DNA of 64,000 nt from Acinetobacter oleivorans DR1 (GTDB lineage Bacteria; Pseudomonadota; Gammaproteobacteria; Pseudomonadales; Moraxellaceae). Position numbers and translations under genes: made by a program. Shown here piece by piece: positions 1-8,650 of this stretch (its first letter is position 1; each line of letters opens with the position of its first letter). The notes under the pieces were generated by a model. It was not told the origin of the DNA and searched no databases. It saw only the letters and a program-made list of their open reading frames with translations. Location of the stretch: the NCBI RefSeq assembly GCF_000196795.1, contig NC_014259.1, forward strand, positions 3,844,001 to 3,908,000, given 5' to 3'.

Positions 1-433
1 TAATCAACTTAATTAACCAACCCAAACCATAGTCAAAGCACCATAAAACCAATGATGCAACAACTACAACCAATAGAACCTGCCACGATGTAGTGACTGT
101 TTCTTGTTTTGTTGGCCAAGTTACTCGACGCAATTCGACTCGTGCATCTTTTAGCAAACGAACGAAGCCTTTACCTTGATGGGTGGCGTATAATAAACCT
201 AAAGCCACAACGATACAAGCAAAAATTGCCCCAACGCGCACCCAAATATTATTTGCAGGCGCCCAATACGCTGGTAAATACTGATTCACCATAGTAGCTA
301 AAAGCAAGAATGCAATTGCAATCACCCATAGAACAATATCTAGAGGCGAACCAGAACGAACAACTTCAGCAGAATTATTTCTTTGAGGAATTGGCGCGTC
401 GCTCAATGCGTCACGCGATTTATCATTCGACAT
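1..433 (-). CDS. secE: Preprotein translocase subunit SecE (3' end cut off by window)
   Basis: SecE is the small clamp subunit of the SecYEG protein-conducting channel in the inner membrane. 144 codons are visible from the ATG at 433; the stop lies just outside the window. Three hydrophobic segments are seen at about residues 32-50, 65-84 and 117-135. The conserved amphipathic motif VELRRVTWPTKQE (about 99-111) sits before the last membrane segment, the arrangement of gamma-proteobacterial three-span SecE. It lies downstream of tuf and tRNA-Trp on the same strand, as in the classical tufB-secE-nusG order. The product is about 3 residues short of the usual Acinetobacter length only because of the window edge. 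Confidence 0.95.
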   Translation of the reverse strand, partial: MSNDKSRDALSDAPIPQRNNSAEVVRSGSPLDIVLWVIAIAFLLLATMVNQYLPAYWAPANNIWVRVGAIFACIVVALGLLYATHQGKGFVRLLKDARVELRRVTWPTKQETVTTSWQVLLVVVVASLVLWCFDYGLGWLIKLI

Positions 434-508
434 TTTTGTACTCGTCGTAGAACTCGCGACTTATTATATGAACAACTAAGCCAGCATCAAGCTTTTTATT
501 TCAAAATA

Positions 509-584
509 TGGCAGGTCAGGAGGGACTCGAACCCCCAACATTCGGTTTTGGAGACCGACGCTCTACCAATTGAACTACTGACCT
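509..584 (-). tRNA. tRNA-Trp(CCA)
   Basis: A 76-nt cloverleaf with the CCA end encoded. The acceptor begins AGGTCAG, the anticodon loop reads CTCCAAA (anticodon CCA, from plus-strand bases 549-551) and the T-loop is GGTTCGAGTCC. It lies between tuf and secE on the same strand. Confidence 0.97.
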
Positions 585-644
585 ATAATGCAAGTTGAGA
601 GCCAAAGCCCTCAACCTGAGACGTAATCCGTCACTATATTATGC

Positions 645-1835
645 TTATGCAGTTACTTTCGCAACAACACCAGCACCTACAGTACGACCACCTTCACGGA
701 TCGCAAAACGTAGACCTGGGTCCATTGCGATTGGGTGGATTAATTCTACTGACATTTCAACGTTGTCACCTGGCATAACCATTTCAACGCCGTCTTGTAA
801 TTGGATTGCGCCAGTTACGTCAGTTGTACGGAAGTAGAACTGTGGACGGTAACCGTTAAGGAATGGAGTATGACGACCACCTTCTTCTTTAGAAAGTACG
901 TATACTTCTGCATCGAATTTAGTGTGCGGCTTGATTGTACCTGGTTTAGCAAGTACTTGACCACGTTGTACGTCTTCACGCTTAGTACCACGTAAAAGAA
1001 CACCACAGTTCTCGCCTGCACGACCTTCGTCAAGAAGTTTACGGAACATTTCTACGCCAGTTACAGTTGTTTTAACTGTATCTTTAATACCAACGATCTC
1101 TACTTCTTCACCAACTTTAACGATACCAGCTTCTACACGGCCTGTTACTACAGTACCACGACCAGAAATTGAGAATACGTCTTCGATTGGCATTAAGAAT
1201 GCTTTGTCGATAGCACGTTCTGGTTCTGGAATGTAAGAGTCAAGCGCTTCAACAAGAGCAAGAACTGAAGACTCGCCATATTGACCAGCATCACCGTTAA
1301 GAGCAGCAAGAGCTGAACCACGGATAACAGGAGTGTCATCACCTGGGAAGTCATAAGTAGAAAGAAGTTCACGAACTTCCATTTCTACTAATTCAAGTAA
1401 TTCTTCATCATCAACAAGGTCACACTTGTTCAAGAATACGATGATGTAAGGTACACCAACCTGACGAGAAAGAAGGATGTGTTCACGAGTTTGTGGCATT
1501 GGACCATCAGTCGCAGCACATACAAGGATCGCGCCGTCCATCTGAGCAGCACCAGTAATCATGTTTTTAACATAATCGGCGTGGCCCGGGCAGTCTACGT
1601 GAGCGTAGTGACGGATTGGAGAATCGTATTCTACGTGTGAAGTATTAATTGTAATACCACGTGCTTTTTCTTCAGGTGCTGAGTCGATTTGTGAGTAATC
1701 TTTCGCTTCACCGCCGTAAGTTTTTGCACAAATAGTTGCAATCGCAGCAGTTAAAGTTGTTTTACCATGGTCAACGTGACCAATTGTGCCCACGTTTACG
1801 TGTGGCTTATTACGTTCAAACTTAGCCTTAGCCAT
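645..1835 (-). CDS. tuf: Translation elongation factor Tu
   Basis: EF-Tu is the GTPase that delivers aminoacyl-tRNA to the ribosome. The 396-residue product is full length. It shows the P-loop GHVDHGKT (19-26), switch II DCPGH (about residue 81), NKCD (about 136-139) for guanine specificity and the SAL motif, followed by beta-barrel domains 2 and 3. It follows four tRNA genes on the same strand and precedes tRNA-Trp and secE, which matches the tufB locus of gamma-proteobacteria. Acinetobacter usually carries a second, near-identical tuf beside fusA; that copy is not in this window. Confidence 0.99.
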   Translation of the reverse strand: MAKAKFERNKPHVNVGTIGHVDHGKTTLTAAIATICAKTYGGEAKDYSQIDSAPEEKARGITINTSHVEYDSPIRHYAHVDCPGHADYVKNMITGAAQMDGAILVCAATDGPMPQTREHILLSRQVGVPYIIVFLNKCDLVDDEELLELVEMEVRELLSTYDFPGDDTPVIRGSALAALNGDAGQYGESSVLALVEALDSYIPEPERAIDKAFLMPIEDVFSISGRGTVVTGRVEAGIVKVGEEVEIVGIKDTVKTTVTGVEMFRKLLDEGRAGENCGVLLRGTKREDVQRGQVLAKPGTIKPHTKFDAEVYVLSKEEGGRHTPFLNGYRPQFYFRTTDVTGAIQLQDGVEMVMPGDNVEMSVELIHPIAMDPGLRFAIREGGRTVGAGVVAKVTA

Positions 1836-1922
1836 GTTTATAGTCCTCGTTTACGTCGAACACAATTCTGAGCAAGACTCAGCATCGACATATCGCCTAA
1901 AAAATCAAACACCCAATACTTG

Positions 1923-1948
1923 AAAAGCAGACTAATAAGCCTGCTTTT
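1923..1948 (-). other. Hairpin between tRNA-Thr(GGT) and tuf
   Basis: AAAAGCAG-GCTTATTAGT-CTGCTTTT in the 146-bp spacer. It resembles a terminator but has only four T, so it may be a processing site or a weak attenuator that lets most polymerases read into tuf. Confidence 0.4.
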
Positions 1949-1981
1949 TAAATCTTTGTAGAAAATCTACTAAACTGTATC

Positions 1982-2056
<75 letters not shown>

Positions 2057-2069
2057 GATTATCCTTCGA

Positions 2070-2145
2070 TGGAGCGGGAGACGAGGGTCGAACTCGCGAC
2101 ATGCAGCTTGGAAGGCTGCCGCTCTACCAACTGAGCTACTCCCGC
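2070..2145 (-). tRNA. tRNA-Gly(TCC)
   Basis: A 76-nt cloverleaf with encoded CCA. The acceptor is GCGGGAG and the anticodon stem-loop GCAGCCTTCCAAGCTGC gives anticodon TCC. Confidence 0.96.
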
Positions 2146-2182
2146 ACGATGCTGGTATACTTAGCACTTCAATCGAAGTTAA

Positions 2183-2266
2183 TGGTGGTGAGAGAAGGAT
2201 TCGAACCTTCGAAACTTTCGTAGCGGAGTTACAGTCCGCCCCCTTTGACCGCTCGGGAATCTCACC
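2183..2266 (-). tRNA. tRNA-Tyr(GTA)
   Basis: An 84-nt class II tRNA with a long variable arm and encoded CCA. The acceptor is GGTGAGA and the anticodon loop CTGTAAC gives anticodon GTA. Confidence 0.96.
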
Positions 2267-2318
2267 ATATCACACTTATTTCAGTGTTATCCCACACTTA
2301 ACAACTTCACACTTTAAA

Positions 2319-2394
<76 letters not shown>

Positions 2395-2428
2395 GCTTCT
2401 TAGTGTTTCGTACGTTTCGTATCGGAAC

Positions 2429-2463
2429 GGTGTGCAGTTTAGCAAAACTTCCAAACGATGCAA
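2429..2463 (-). promoter_or_regulatory. Sigma-70 promoter of the tRNA-tuf operon
   Basis: On the minus strand a -35 box TTGCAT (2458-2463) and a -10 box TAAACT (2436-2441) are separated by 16 bp. The next bases are GCACACC, a GC-rich discriminator typical of stable-RNA promoters under ppGpp/DksA control. The predicted start at about 2429 is roughly 35 nt before tRNA-Thr(TGT). The call is from box match and position only. Confidence 0.6.
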
Positions 2464-2486
2464 GCAGTTTTTTTAAAAAAACTGCT
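2463..2486 (-). terminator. Possible weak terminator after trpE
   Basis: A perfect 24-bp palindrome, AGCAG-T7-A7-CTGCT, lies 7 bp downstream of the trpE stop. As RNA it gives a 5-bp GC-containing base with an A/U stem above. The GC content is low, so termination would be leaky. It abuts the -35 box of the tRNA operon promoter. Confidence 0.35.
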
Positions 2487-2492
2487 AAAAAC

Positions 2493-3986
2493 TCATAAAA
2501 TCAATCCGTTTGATGATAATTCAACCGCTTTGATCACTGCGCGAGCTTTTATTTGGGTTTCATTCCATTCCGATTCAGGATTTGAGTCAGCAACTAAGCC
2601 CGCTCCAGCCTGTACATACACTTTTTTATCACGGATTACACACGTACGGATTGCAATCGACATATCCATTTCACCATGCCATCCTAAATATCCCACTGCC
2701 CCACCAAAAACACCTCTTTTCACAGGCTCTACTTCGTCAATAATTTCCATTGCACGAATTTTAGGTGCGCCAGACAAAGTACCTGCTGGAAAAGTTGCCT
2801 TAAATACGTCTAGTGCATCGATATCATCACGCACCTCACCTTGTACATTTGAAACGATGTGCATGACATGCGAATAGCGTTCAATGACCATTTGATCAGT
2901 CACTTTGACCTTACCAATTTTAGAAACTCGCCCAACATCATTTCGACCAAGGTCAATCAACATTAAATGCTCTGCGATTTCTTTTTCATCAGAAAGCAAG
3001 TCTTTTTCTAAAGCGATATCTTCTTCTTTAGTTTTTCCACGTGGTCTCGTACCAGCCAATGGGCGAACTGTCGCAATACCATTTTCAAGACGAGAGAGAA
3101 TTTCAGGTGATGACCCTACAATATGGAATGGTTTTTGATCCGTAATTGTTTGACCTTGTACTAAGAACAAATAAGGCGAAGGATTTAAATGGCGTAAAGC
3201 ACGGTAAACCTGTAAAGCCTCTCCATCAAAGTCAGAAACCATACGTTGACCAGGAACAACCTGCATAACATCACCCGCACGAATATATTCTTTAACCTTT
3301 TCTATGGTCTCTAAGAATTTCGCTTTACCCGTAATCGATTCAAAATGTGGGGGTGTATGTGGCTTAGCTTGCAAACTAACTGGTGTAGCCAACAACTGTT
3401 CCAATTGATCTAACTTTTGCTGCGCATCTTCATAAGCATTTGGCTGTGCTGTATCGGCATGAACAATTAAAAACAGAGTATCTTTAAGGTTATCAAAGAC
3501 AATGACCGTTTTTGATAGCATTAACCACAAATCCGGCAATGTAATTGGATCAGCCGCAGGAACATTTTTTAAACGTGGCTCTATGTAGCGAACTGCATCA
3601 TAGCCTAAATAACCAACCAGCCCGCCAGTAAAACTTGGTAAGTCTGGTAAAAGCTCAGCTGGTGGAACTGTAAATTGCTTCTGGAATTCACGAATATATT
3701 CAAATGGATCTAGACAATCTTCTTGTGTGATCGAACCATCAGCATGCTGTATAGATAAAACGCCAGCATTACATGAAAAAACTGTCGATTCACCCAAACC
3801 AATCATGGAGTAACGCGCCCAGTTTTCACCCCCCTCAACCGATTCAAATAAATAAGCTTGTTTTTGCTCCTTAAAACGAGCAAAAACAGATAAAGGTGTT
3901 TCCGTATCTGCCAAACGTTGACGATAAACTGGAATAGTGTTGTAACCTGATGCTTTAAGCTGTTCGAATTGCGCTAAAGTAGTCAT
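2493..3986 (-). CDS. trpE: Anthranilate synthase component I
   Basis: TrpE converts chorismate to anthranilate, using ammonia from the glutaminase subunit TrpG; it is the first committed step of tryptophan synthesis. From the ATG at 3986 the product is 497 residues, usual for the family. The C-terminal chorismate-binding half carries the conserved blocks RPLAGTRPRG, DLGRNDVGRVSK and GTLSGAPKIRAMEI. The N-terminal part begins MTTLAQFEQL. The same frame opens 20 codons upstream, but those residues are unlike the family and the ATG at 3986 has an AGAG stretch before it. The gph-trpE order is also found in pseudomonads. A small reading frame with one Trp codon lies between gph and trpE. Confidence 0.97.
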   Translation of the reverse strand: MTTLAQFEQLKASGYNTIPVYRQRLADTETPLSVFARFKEQKQAYLFESVEGGENWARYSMIGLGESTVFSCNAGVLSIQHADGSITQEDCLDPFEYIREFQKQFTVPPAELLPDLPSFTGGLVGYLGYDAVRYIEPRLKNVPAADPITLPDLWLMLSKTVIVFDNLKDTLFLIVHADTAQPNAYEDAQQKLDQLEQLLATPVSLQAKPHTPPHFESITGKAKFLETIEKVKEYIRAGDVMQVVPGQRMVSDFDGEALQVYRALRHLNPSPYLFLVQGQTITDQKPFHIVGSSPEILSRLENGIATVRPLAGTRPRGKTKEEDIALEKDLLSDEKEIAEHLMLIDLGRNDVGRVSKIGKVKVTDQMVIERYSHVMHIVSNVQGEVRDDIDALDVFKATFPAGTLSGAPKIRAMEIIDEVEPVKRGVFGGAVGYLGWHGEMDMSIAIRTCVIRDKKVYVQAGAGLVADSNPESEWNETQIKARAVIKAVELSSNGLIL

Positions 3987-4038
3987 GAATTTTTCTCTAA
4001 TATGGTTTCGATTTAAAAGTGTGTTTTCTAGTTTCGAT

Positions 4039-4074
4039 TTAGACACGCCATCGAAAAACCATACGCTTATTCAT
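4039..4074 (-). CDS. Possible leader peptide upstream of trpE
   Basis: An 11-codon reading frame (MNKRMVFRWRV) has its own Shine-Dalgarno GGAG six bases before the ATG. It lies in the 108-bp gap between gph and trpE and contains a single Trp codon near its end. That position suggests a TrpL-like leader or a translational-coupling peptide. I cannot find a convincing attenuator hairpin between it and trpE, only a direct repeat of GTTTCGATTTA (4005-4015 and 4031-4041, plus strand). A chance frame is quite possible. Confidence 0.3.
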   Translation of the reverse strand: MNKRMVFRWRV

Positions 4075-4094
4075 GCTGATCTCCATTTCACTCA

Positions 4095-4763
4095 TTAGAT
4101 AATTAACTCAGCCAAACTATCAACCACTTGCTGAGGTTTGCAATCATAGATATTTTCTCCATGATTATAGCCATAGCTAACCACAATACAATCAATTCCC
4201 GCACGACGCGCAGCCTCAATATCATTACTTGAATCGCCAATCATTAATGATTGTGACGCAGATATTTTTAGACTTTGCATGCAATGCAATAAAGGCAATG
4301 GATGTGGCTTTCTCTCGGACAAACTATCGCCTCCAAGTACAACTTGAAAATAAGAAGAAAGTTCTAATGCATCAAGTAACCCTTGAGCAAGTTGCACAGG
4401 CTTATTGGTAACACATGCCATATGTATATTCAAAGTTTTACAATGCTTTAAAAACTCAGTTACACCAGGATAAATTTGAGTATTCACACAAAGTTCAGCA
4501 CGGTATATGTCAACAAACTTCTGCAAGAGGACTTTATGCTGTTCAGCATCTAATTTTCCAAAAATATGAAGCAGAACACTTTCACAGAGTTTAGACACTC
4601 CCTTACCTACCCATGCTCGGATCTGGGCTTCTGTTATTAAAGGCCATTTTAATTCTTGTAAACTTAAATTCATTGATCTATATAAATCAGCAGCAGAATC
4701 AACTAGTGTTCCATCTAGATCAAATAAAATTAAATCGCGCTTACTTAATTGTGCAACAGACAT
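4095..4763 (-). CDS. gph: Phosphoglycolate phosphatase
   Basis: Gph is a HAD-superfamily hydrolase that removes phosphate from 2-phosphoglycolate, a by-product of DNA 3'-end repair. From the ATG at 4763, preceded by an AGAAG Shine-Dalgarno, the product is 222 residues. Motif I FDLDGT (14-19) supplies the nucleophile Asp15 and acid/base Asp17. VTNKP provides the motif II Thr and the motif III Lys region, and GDSSNDIEAARRAG is motif IV. An alternative start 13 codons upstream adds a Lys-rich stretch that looks like translated leader. It lies upstream of trpE on the same strand. Confidence 0.93.
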   Translation of the reverse strand: MSVAQLSKRDLILFDLDGTLVDSAADLYRSMNLSLQELKWPLITEAQIRAWVGKGVSKLCESVLLHIFGKLDAEQHKVLLQKFVDIYRAELCVNTQIYPGVTEFLKHCKTLNIHMACVTNKPVQLAQGLLDALELSSYFQVVLGGDSLSERKPHPLPLLHCMQSLKISASQSLMIGDSSNDIEAARRAGIDCIVVSYGYNHGENIYDCKPQQVVDSLAELII

Positions 4764-4828
4764 CTTCTTCTTCTCAAAATTTAAAAGGCATGCGTTTAGC
4801 ATGCCTTGATTGTAAAAGCAGCAAGGGA

Positions 4829-5458
4829 TTATTTAAAGAATAACCATGCCAATAAAGCTAAAATTACTAAAATAATAATAGTGATTAAACCAACTGAGGC
4901 ATTCTTCTGTTGCTCTTTTTCTTCAGCAACACGAGAAACAGGCTCCTCAAAGGCAACAGGTGATGGTTGTTTTACATTGACATCCACACCCTCTGGAATA
5001 GGTGCAGGCTTTGGTATAGAGATATTCTGTGGCATACCATCACGACGAACTTCTGTTTCTGCAGCACGCTCTGCAAGACTTGGCATTCCTTGATCACTTA
5101 AGTCTTGTGTTAGTGCAGCAGTTTGCACTGGTTCTGCTTCGATTTCGGGTAAATCTAATATTTCTTTCGCAGGCGCTAATACAGAAAATTTAAAGCTAGC
5201 AAATTGAACAATATCACCATCATGCAGCTGTTTTTCTTGCTCAATACGAATATCGTTTATGAATGTACCATTTGATGAATTAAGGTCTTGCACCCATAGC
5301 AATTGATCTTTTAAAAGCAATGCAGCGTGGCGACGTGAAATTTCAGCGGCTTGCAACAATACATCAGCATCTTGATGGCGCCCGACTAACATATCACGAT
5401 CAACACTAATTTCTTGGCCAGTAATTTCGCCAGTAATTGCTTGTAATTTCCAAGTCAT
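4829..5458 (-). CDS. FHA-domain protein with C-terminal membrane anchor
   Basis: The 209-residue protein starts with a forkhead-associated domain, a phosphothreonine-binding module. Its signature residues are all present: GR (26-27), SRRHA (41-45) and NSSNGTFIN (60-68). A Pro/Glu-rich linker (about 100-185) follows. The last about 20 residues form one hydrophobic segment with FFK at the very end, so it is a predicted tail-anchored inner-membrane protein with the FHA domain in the cytoplasm. It lies 40 bp downstream of gspD on the same strand, probably in the same transcript. No kinase gene is seen in the window, and the partner is unknown. Confidence 0.85.
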   Translation of the reverse strand: MTWKLQAITGEITGQEISVDRDMLVGRHQDADVLLQAAEISRRHAALLLKDQLLWVQDLNSSNGTFINDIRIEQEKQLHDGDIVQFASFKFSVLAPAKEILDLPEIEAEPVQTAALTQDLSDQGMPSLAERAAETEVRRDGMPQNISIPKPAPIPEGVDVNVKQPSPVAFEEPVSRVAEEKEQQKNASVGLITIIILVILALLAWLFFK

Positions 5459-5498
5459 GCGTATGTCCTATTCATTTTTTATCAATCATAACATGCTA

Positions 5499-7772
5499 CT
5501 ACGGTGCTGTGCTTGGACGCAGTGTCGTTGTTGTTACGGTATTTTTAGTACGATTAACTTCAGGTTCAGGCAACTGTAAGGTTTGTCTTTGAACCGATGG
5601 CTCTACAGCTACAGGTGTTGTTACTGTCGAGCTTTTGCCACCTGAAGGAACCTGCTGATAATTTTTTGGCTGAGAGGTAATGTTTGGCGGAGTCATTTTT
5701 TGATTATAGACATCATCAACCTGTTCAGGCAATTTGGCAAAGTTGCCATTTCTATCCATCGCCAATTGCAAGCTGTAAAGCTGGTTGTAGCGCTGCTGAG
5801 ACAAACGGCGCACATCATTCGCATCACCCACAATTGTTGGATGAATAAAAACAAGAAGATTACGCTTCGTATTACTTCTACTGTCTGATCGGAATAATCT
5901 ACCTACATATGGAATACTGCTTAAACCAGGAATACCTTGACGACTCAGCTCAACATCATCAGACACCAAACCACCTAAAACAACTGTTTGTCCATGTTCG
6001 GCCAATACAGCAGTTTTAATAGCACGTTTATTGGTAATTAAATCGGCCGCTTGCCCTTTACTAGTCTGAACATTCGAAACTTCTTGCTCTACTTCAAGAC
6101 GAACCGTACCGCCTTCACCGATATGTGGAACAACTTTTAATGTCACACCCACATCTTTACGTTCAACAGTTGTATATGGATTGATACCTGTACTATTCGT
6201 AGTGACTGACCCTGTTACAAATGGAACGTTCTGACCGACAACGATATAAGCCTCTTCATTATCCATCGTAACAATAGATGGGGTCGACAATAAGTTTGAT
6301 TTAGTGTTGCTTTTGAGTGCTTGAATCAAGGCACCGTAAGCCTTACGGGAATTTTCAAAATTACCCAAAGCCAAAGTTGCACCGTTACCTTTATTGGCTC
6401 CACCAGCAATAGCAGACGCTGCTCCAGCCGAGCCACCCGATAAATAACCAGCAGCAATAGAAGATAAACTAGCACCAACATTACTAAAGCTAAGCAAACC
6501 AATCCCACTAGATAAATCACCTAGCGCCCATTGGATTCCAAGTTGATCCGCATCATCCCCTGAAACTTCAATAATTGCAGCTTCAATCAGAACTTGCTGA
6601 CGTCGAACATCAAGCTGCTGAATAGCAGATTCAATTTCGCGCATTAATTGAGGATCAGCCTTAACCACTAACGAGTTTTGGGCATTATCCGCAATAATAC
6701 TCACACCATTTTGGCTAAAGCTAGAGATACTGTTCTGATTACTATTATTTGAATTACCATTTAGGTTAATAGATGGCGTAGAAATTGAGCTACCATTTGA
6801 ACCAGAGGTATTTGAACTGGAATTTTGGTTATTACCCATCAAATTATTGATAGGATTCGATGAGTTAGAAGAACTATTATTATTTGACGAAGAAACTGCT
6901 TGTCCTGTTACGAGGCCTTGCAAAATCTCAGATAAGTTTTTTGCACTAGCATATTTTAATCGAAAAACTTTTAAGCCGCCTAAGCGATCTGCTGAAGGCA
7001 CATCCAACATTTCAATCATGTGGCGAATGCGTTTACGCGTTTCAGGATCACCCTTTACTAAAATACGATTTGTTCGGTTGTCTGCAATAATACGGATACG
7101 CGCCCCGTTAAAATCTTTAGATGCCCCCGTAGCGCTCATTGCCTCAAGTTGAGTAATAATTTCTTCCGCTTGGCTCGATTGGAGACTTATTGCCTCAATA
7201 TCATTTTGCCCCGTACCGTCGAGGTTACGAATGATATTTTCAAGTTGGTAAATATTCGCTGCCCGGTCCGAAACAATTAGCGCATTAGTCCCTGCTATCG
7301 CAGCCATATGTGCAAATTGTGGCATTAAAGGACGAAGTGCTGGAATTAAATCATTTGGATTCGTGTTTTCAAGCCAAATGACTCGAGTGACAATTTGATC
7401 ACCACGCAGTCTATTTCTAGAATCGTAAGGGATTCCCGAATTCTTAACATTACTATCTGGCACAAGCTTGATAGTGTTCCCTGAAGGAATTGCCACCACC
7501 CCATTTACATTTAAAACCCCAAGAAATAGATCATAAACTTCATCTTTATTAAGGGGTTTATTCGATATTACTGTGACATTGCCACGCACTCGCGGATCTA
7601 CTGCAAAGTTTTTCCCCGTAATGTCTGCAACTTCATTAATAAATGCAGTTAAGTCAGCATCACGTAAATTGATCTTCCATGTCTGGGCATAGACGCTGCT
7701 GCTCACTGTCGCAATCAATGGAGCTGCTGCAAGTAATGCCCAAAGTGGACGTTGATGATTCAATAAAGCCAT
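5499..7772 (-). CDS. gspD: Type II secretion secretin GspD
   Basis: GspD forms the multimeric outer-membrane gate of the type II secretion system. The 757-residue product has a signal peptide (about 1-29, ending VYA). N-terminal N0-N3 repeats follow; they include the motif NPNDLIPALRPLMPQ and the repeated LxxLDVxRxQV pattern. The secretin core includes VPFVTG and VPHIGEGGTVRLEVEQEVS, and GGLV and the short S-domain tail come last. A striking Asn/Ser-rich low-complexity stretch (about residues 295-350) interrupts N3. gspC and gspN lie upstream on the same strand; the remaining gsp genes are not here, in keeping with the scattered gsp loci of Acinetobacter. Confidence 0.96.
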   Translation of the reverse strand: MALLNHQRPLWALLAAAPLIATVSSSVYAQTWKINLRDADLTAFINEVADITGKNFAVDPRVRGNVTVISNKPLNKDEVYDLFLGVLNVNGVVAIPSGNTIKLVPDSNVKNSGIPYDSRNRLRGDQIVTRVIWLENTNPNDLIPALRPLMPQFAHMAAIAGTNALIVSDRAANIYQLENIIRNLDGTGQNDIEAISLQSSQAEEIITQLEAMSATGASKDFNGARIRIIADNRTNRILVKGDPETRKRIRHMIEMLDVPSADRLGGLKVFRLKYASAKNLSEILQGLVTGQAVSSSNNNSSSNSSNPINNLMGNNQNSSSNTSGSNGSSISTPSINLNGNSNNSNQNSISSFSQNGVSIIADNAQNSLVVKADPQLMREIESAIQQLDVRRQQVLIEAAIIEVSGDDADQLGIQWALGDLSSGIGLLSFSNVGASLSSIAAGYLSGGSAGAASAIAGGANKGNGATLALGNFENSRKAYGALIQALKSNTKSNLLSTPSIVTMDNEEAYIVVGQNVPFVTGSVTTNSTGINPYTTVERKDVGVTLKVVPHIGEGGTVRLEVEQEVSNVQTSKGQAADLITNKRAIKTAVLAEHGQTVVLGGLVSDDVELSRQGIPGLSSIPYVGRLFRSDSRSNTKRNLLVFIHPTIVGDANDVRRLSQQRYNQLYSLQLAMDRNGNFAKLPEQVDDVYNQKMTPPNITSQPKNYQQVPSGGKSSTVTTPVAVEPSVQRQTLQLPEPEVNRTKNTVTTTTLRPSTAP

Positions 7773-7813
7773 AACTTGCGATAATTCCTAACTCTTATGG
7801 TGACGTGTTATCA

Positions 7814-8650
7814 CTAAAAATTTTGTTGTATGGTCATCACTTGATCACCACGTTTTATTTCTAATTTCACTTGCCCAGCTCGACGAGCCTGTTCAAGTAA
7901 CTGCACATCCGTTTGCCCTTGCCCAACCGTTTGACCATTTAAGGAAACAATCCGGTCACCCGGCCTTAAACCTAACTTATTTCGAAGCGCAGTGGGTGTA
8001 CGTTCTGTAACTTCAAAACCTCCGCCTGAGTTCCCGCTTACCCCCATATCTTTGAGGTACTGCTCTCGGTTCCCCTGCATTTGCTGAATAGCCTGTCCTA
8101 ACGCCTCTTGAGTCGTATTAACAGGTGCCGACGACTGAGGCGCAGTTGCAGTTGGTTGTGAGGCATCTGGTGTCATAGGTTGATATAAACCGTTTGGCAA
8201 ACCTTTAAACTGAAGCTCACGCGTACTTCCATTACCTTGACGCAATATCACGTGATCCCAATAAACTTCTGCCAACTGATAAGAGGTAGAACCTATTGTT
8301 TCTCCCACCCGATACCGGTCAGCAGTATTATCAAGCTTAATCACAGCCGAAGAAAAACGGTTGGGATAACCCAGCATCACGCCTTGTAATTCTAGGTTGA
8401 CATTTTCCTGAGCTGCATTGGCTGAAGGTTCATTAAAAAGCGAAAAAGTACTAATGTTAGGAATTTGTGGTTGCTGTGATCCTAACTCTACACGATCAAA
8501 CTGCATCATTTGAGGAGGTGCAATCACCCACCAAAATAATGAAGCCAATTTCCAGCACAGCCATAGAATTAAAACGGCAAATACAACCACACTTAACCGA
8601 TCTAATTTTTGCCATTGTAGGTGCTGTAATTTCTCCATCCACACTTTCAT
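7814..8650 (-). CDS. gspC: Type II secretion inner-membrane protein GspC
   Basis: GspC links the inner-membrane platform to the GspD secretin. The 278-residue protein has one membrane span (about 20-45), then a homology region that begins FSLFNEP and contains LQGVMLG, then a Pro/Gln-rich linker. The C-terminal PDZ-type domain runs from about residue 200, with LRPGDRIVSLNGQTV. Its ATG overlaps the gspN stop by one base (TAATG), so translation is probably coupled. gspD starts 41 bp downstream. Confidence 0.93.
   Translation of the reverse strand: MKVWMEKLQHLQWQKLDRLSVVVFAVLILWLCWKLASLFWWVIAPPQMMQFDRVELGSQQPQIPNISTFSLFNEPSANAAQENVNLELQGVMLGYPNRFSSAVIKLDNTADRYRVGETIGSTSYQLAEVYWDHVILRQGNGSTRELQFKGLPNGLYQPMTPDASQPTATAPQSSAPVNTTQEALGQAIQQMQGNREQYLKDMGVSGNSGGGFEVTERTPTALRNKLGLRPGDRIVSLNGQTVGQGQTDVQLLEQARRAGQVKLEIKRGDQVMTIQQNF

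Noticed and set aside
645..1033. Open frames on both strands within tuf
   Set aside because: They are shadows of a highly biased, strongly conserved gene and have no ribosome sites.
2463..2486. The 24-bp palindrome as a protein-binding operator for the tRNA operon
   Set aside because: It is A/T-rich in the centre and directly follows trpE, so a weak terminator is more likely; no repeated half-sites are near.
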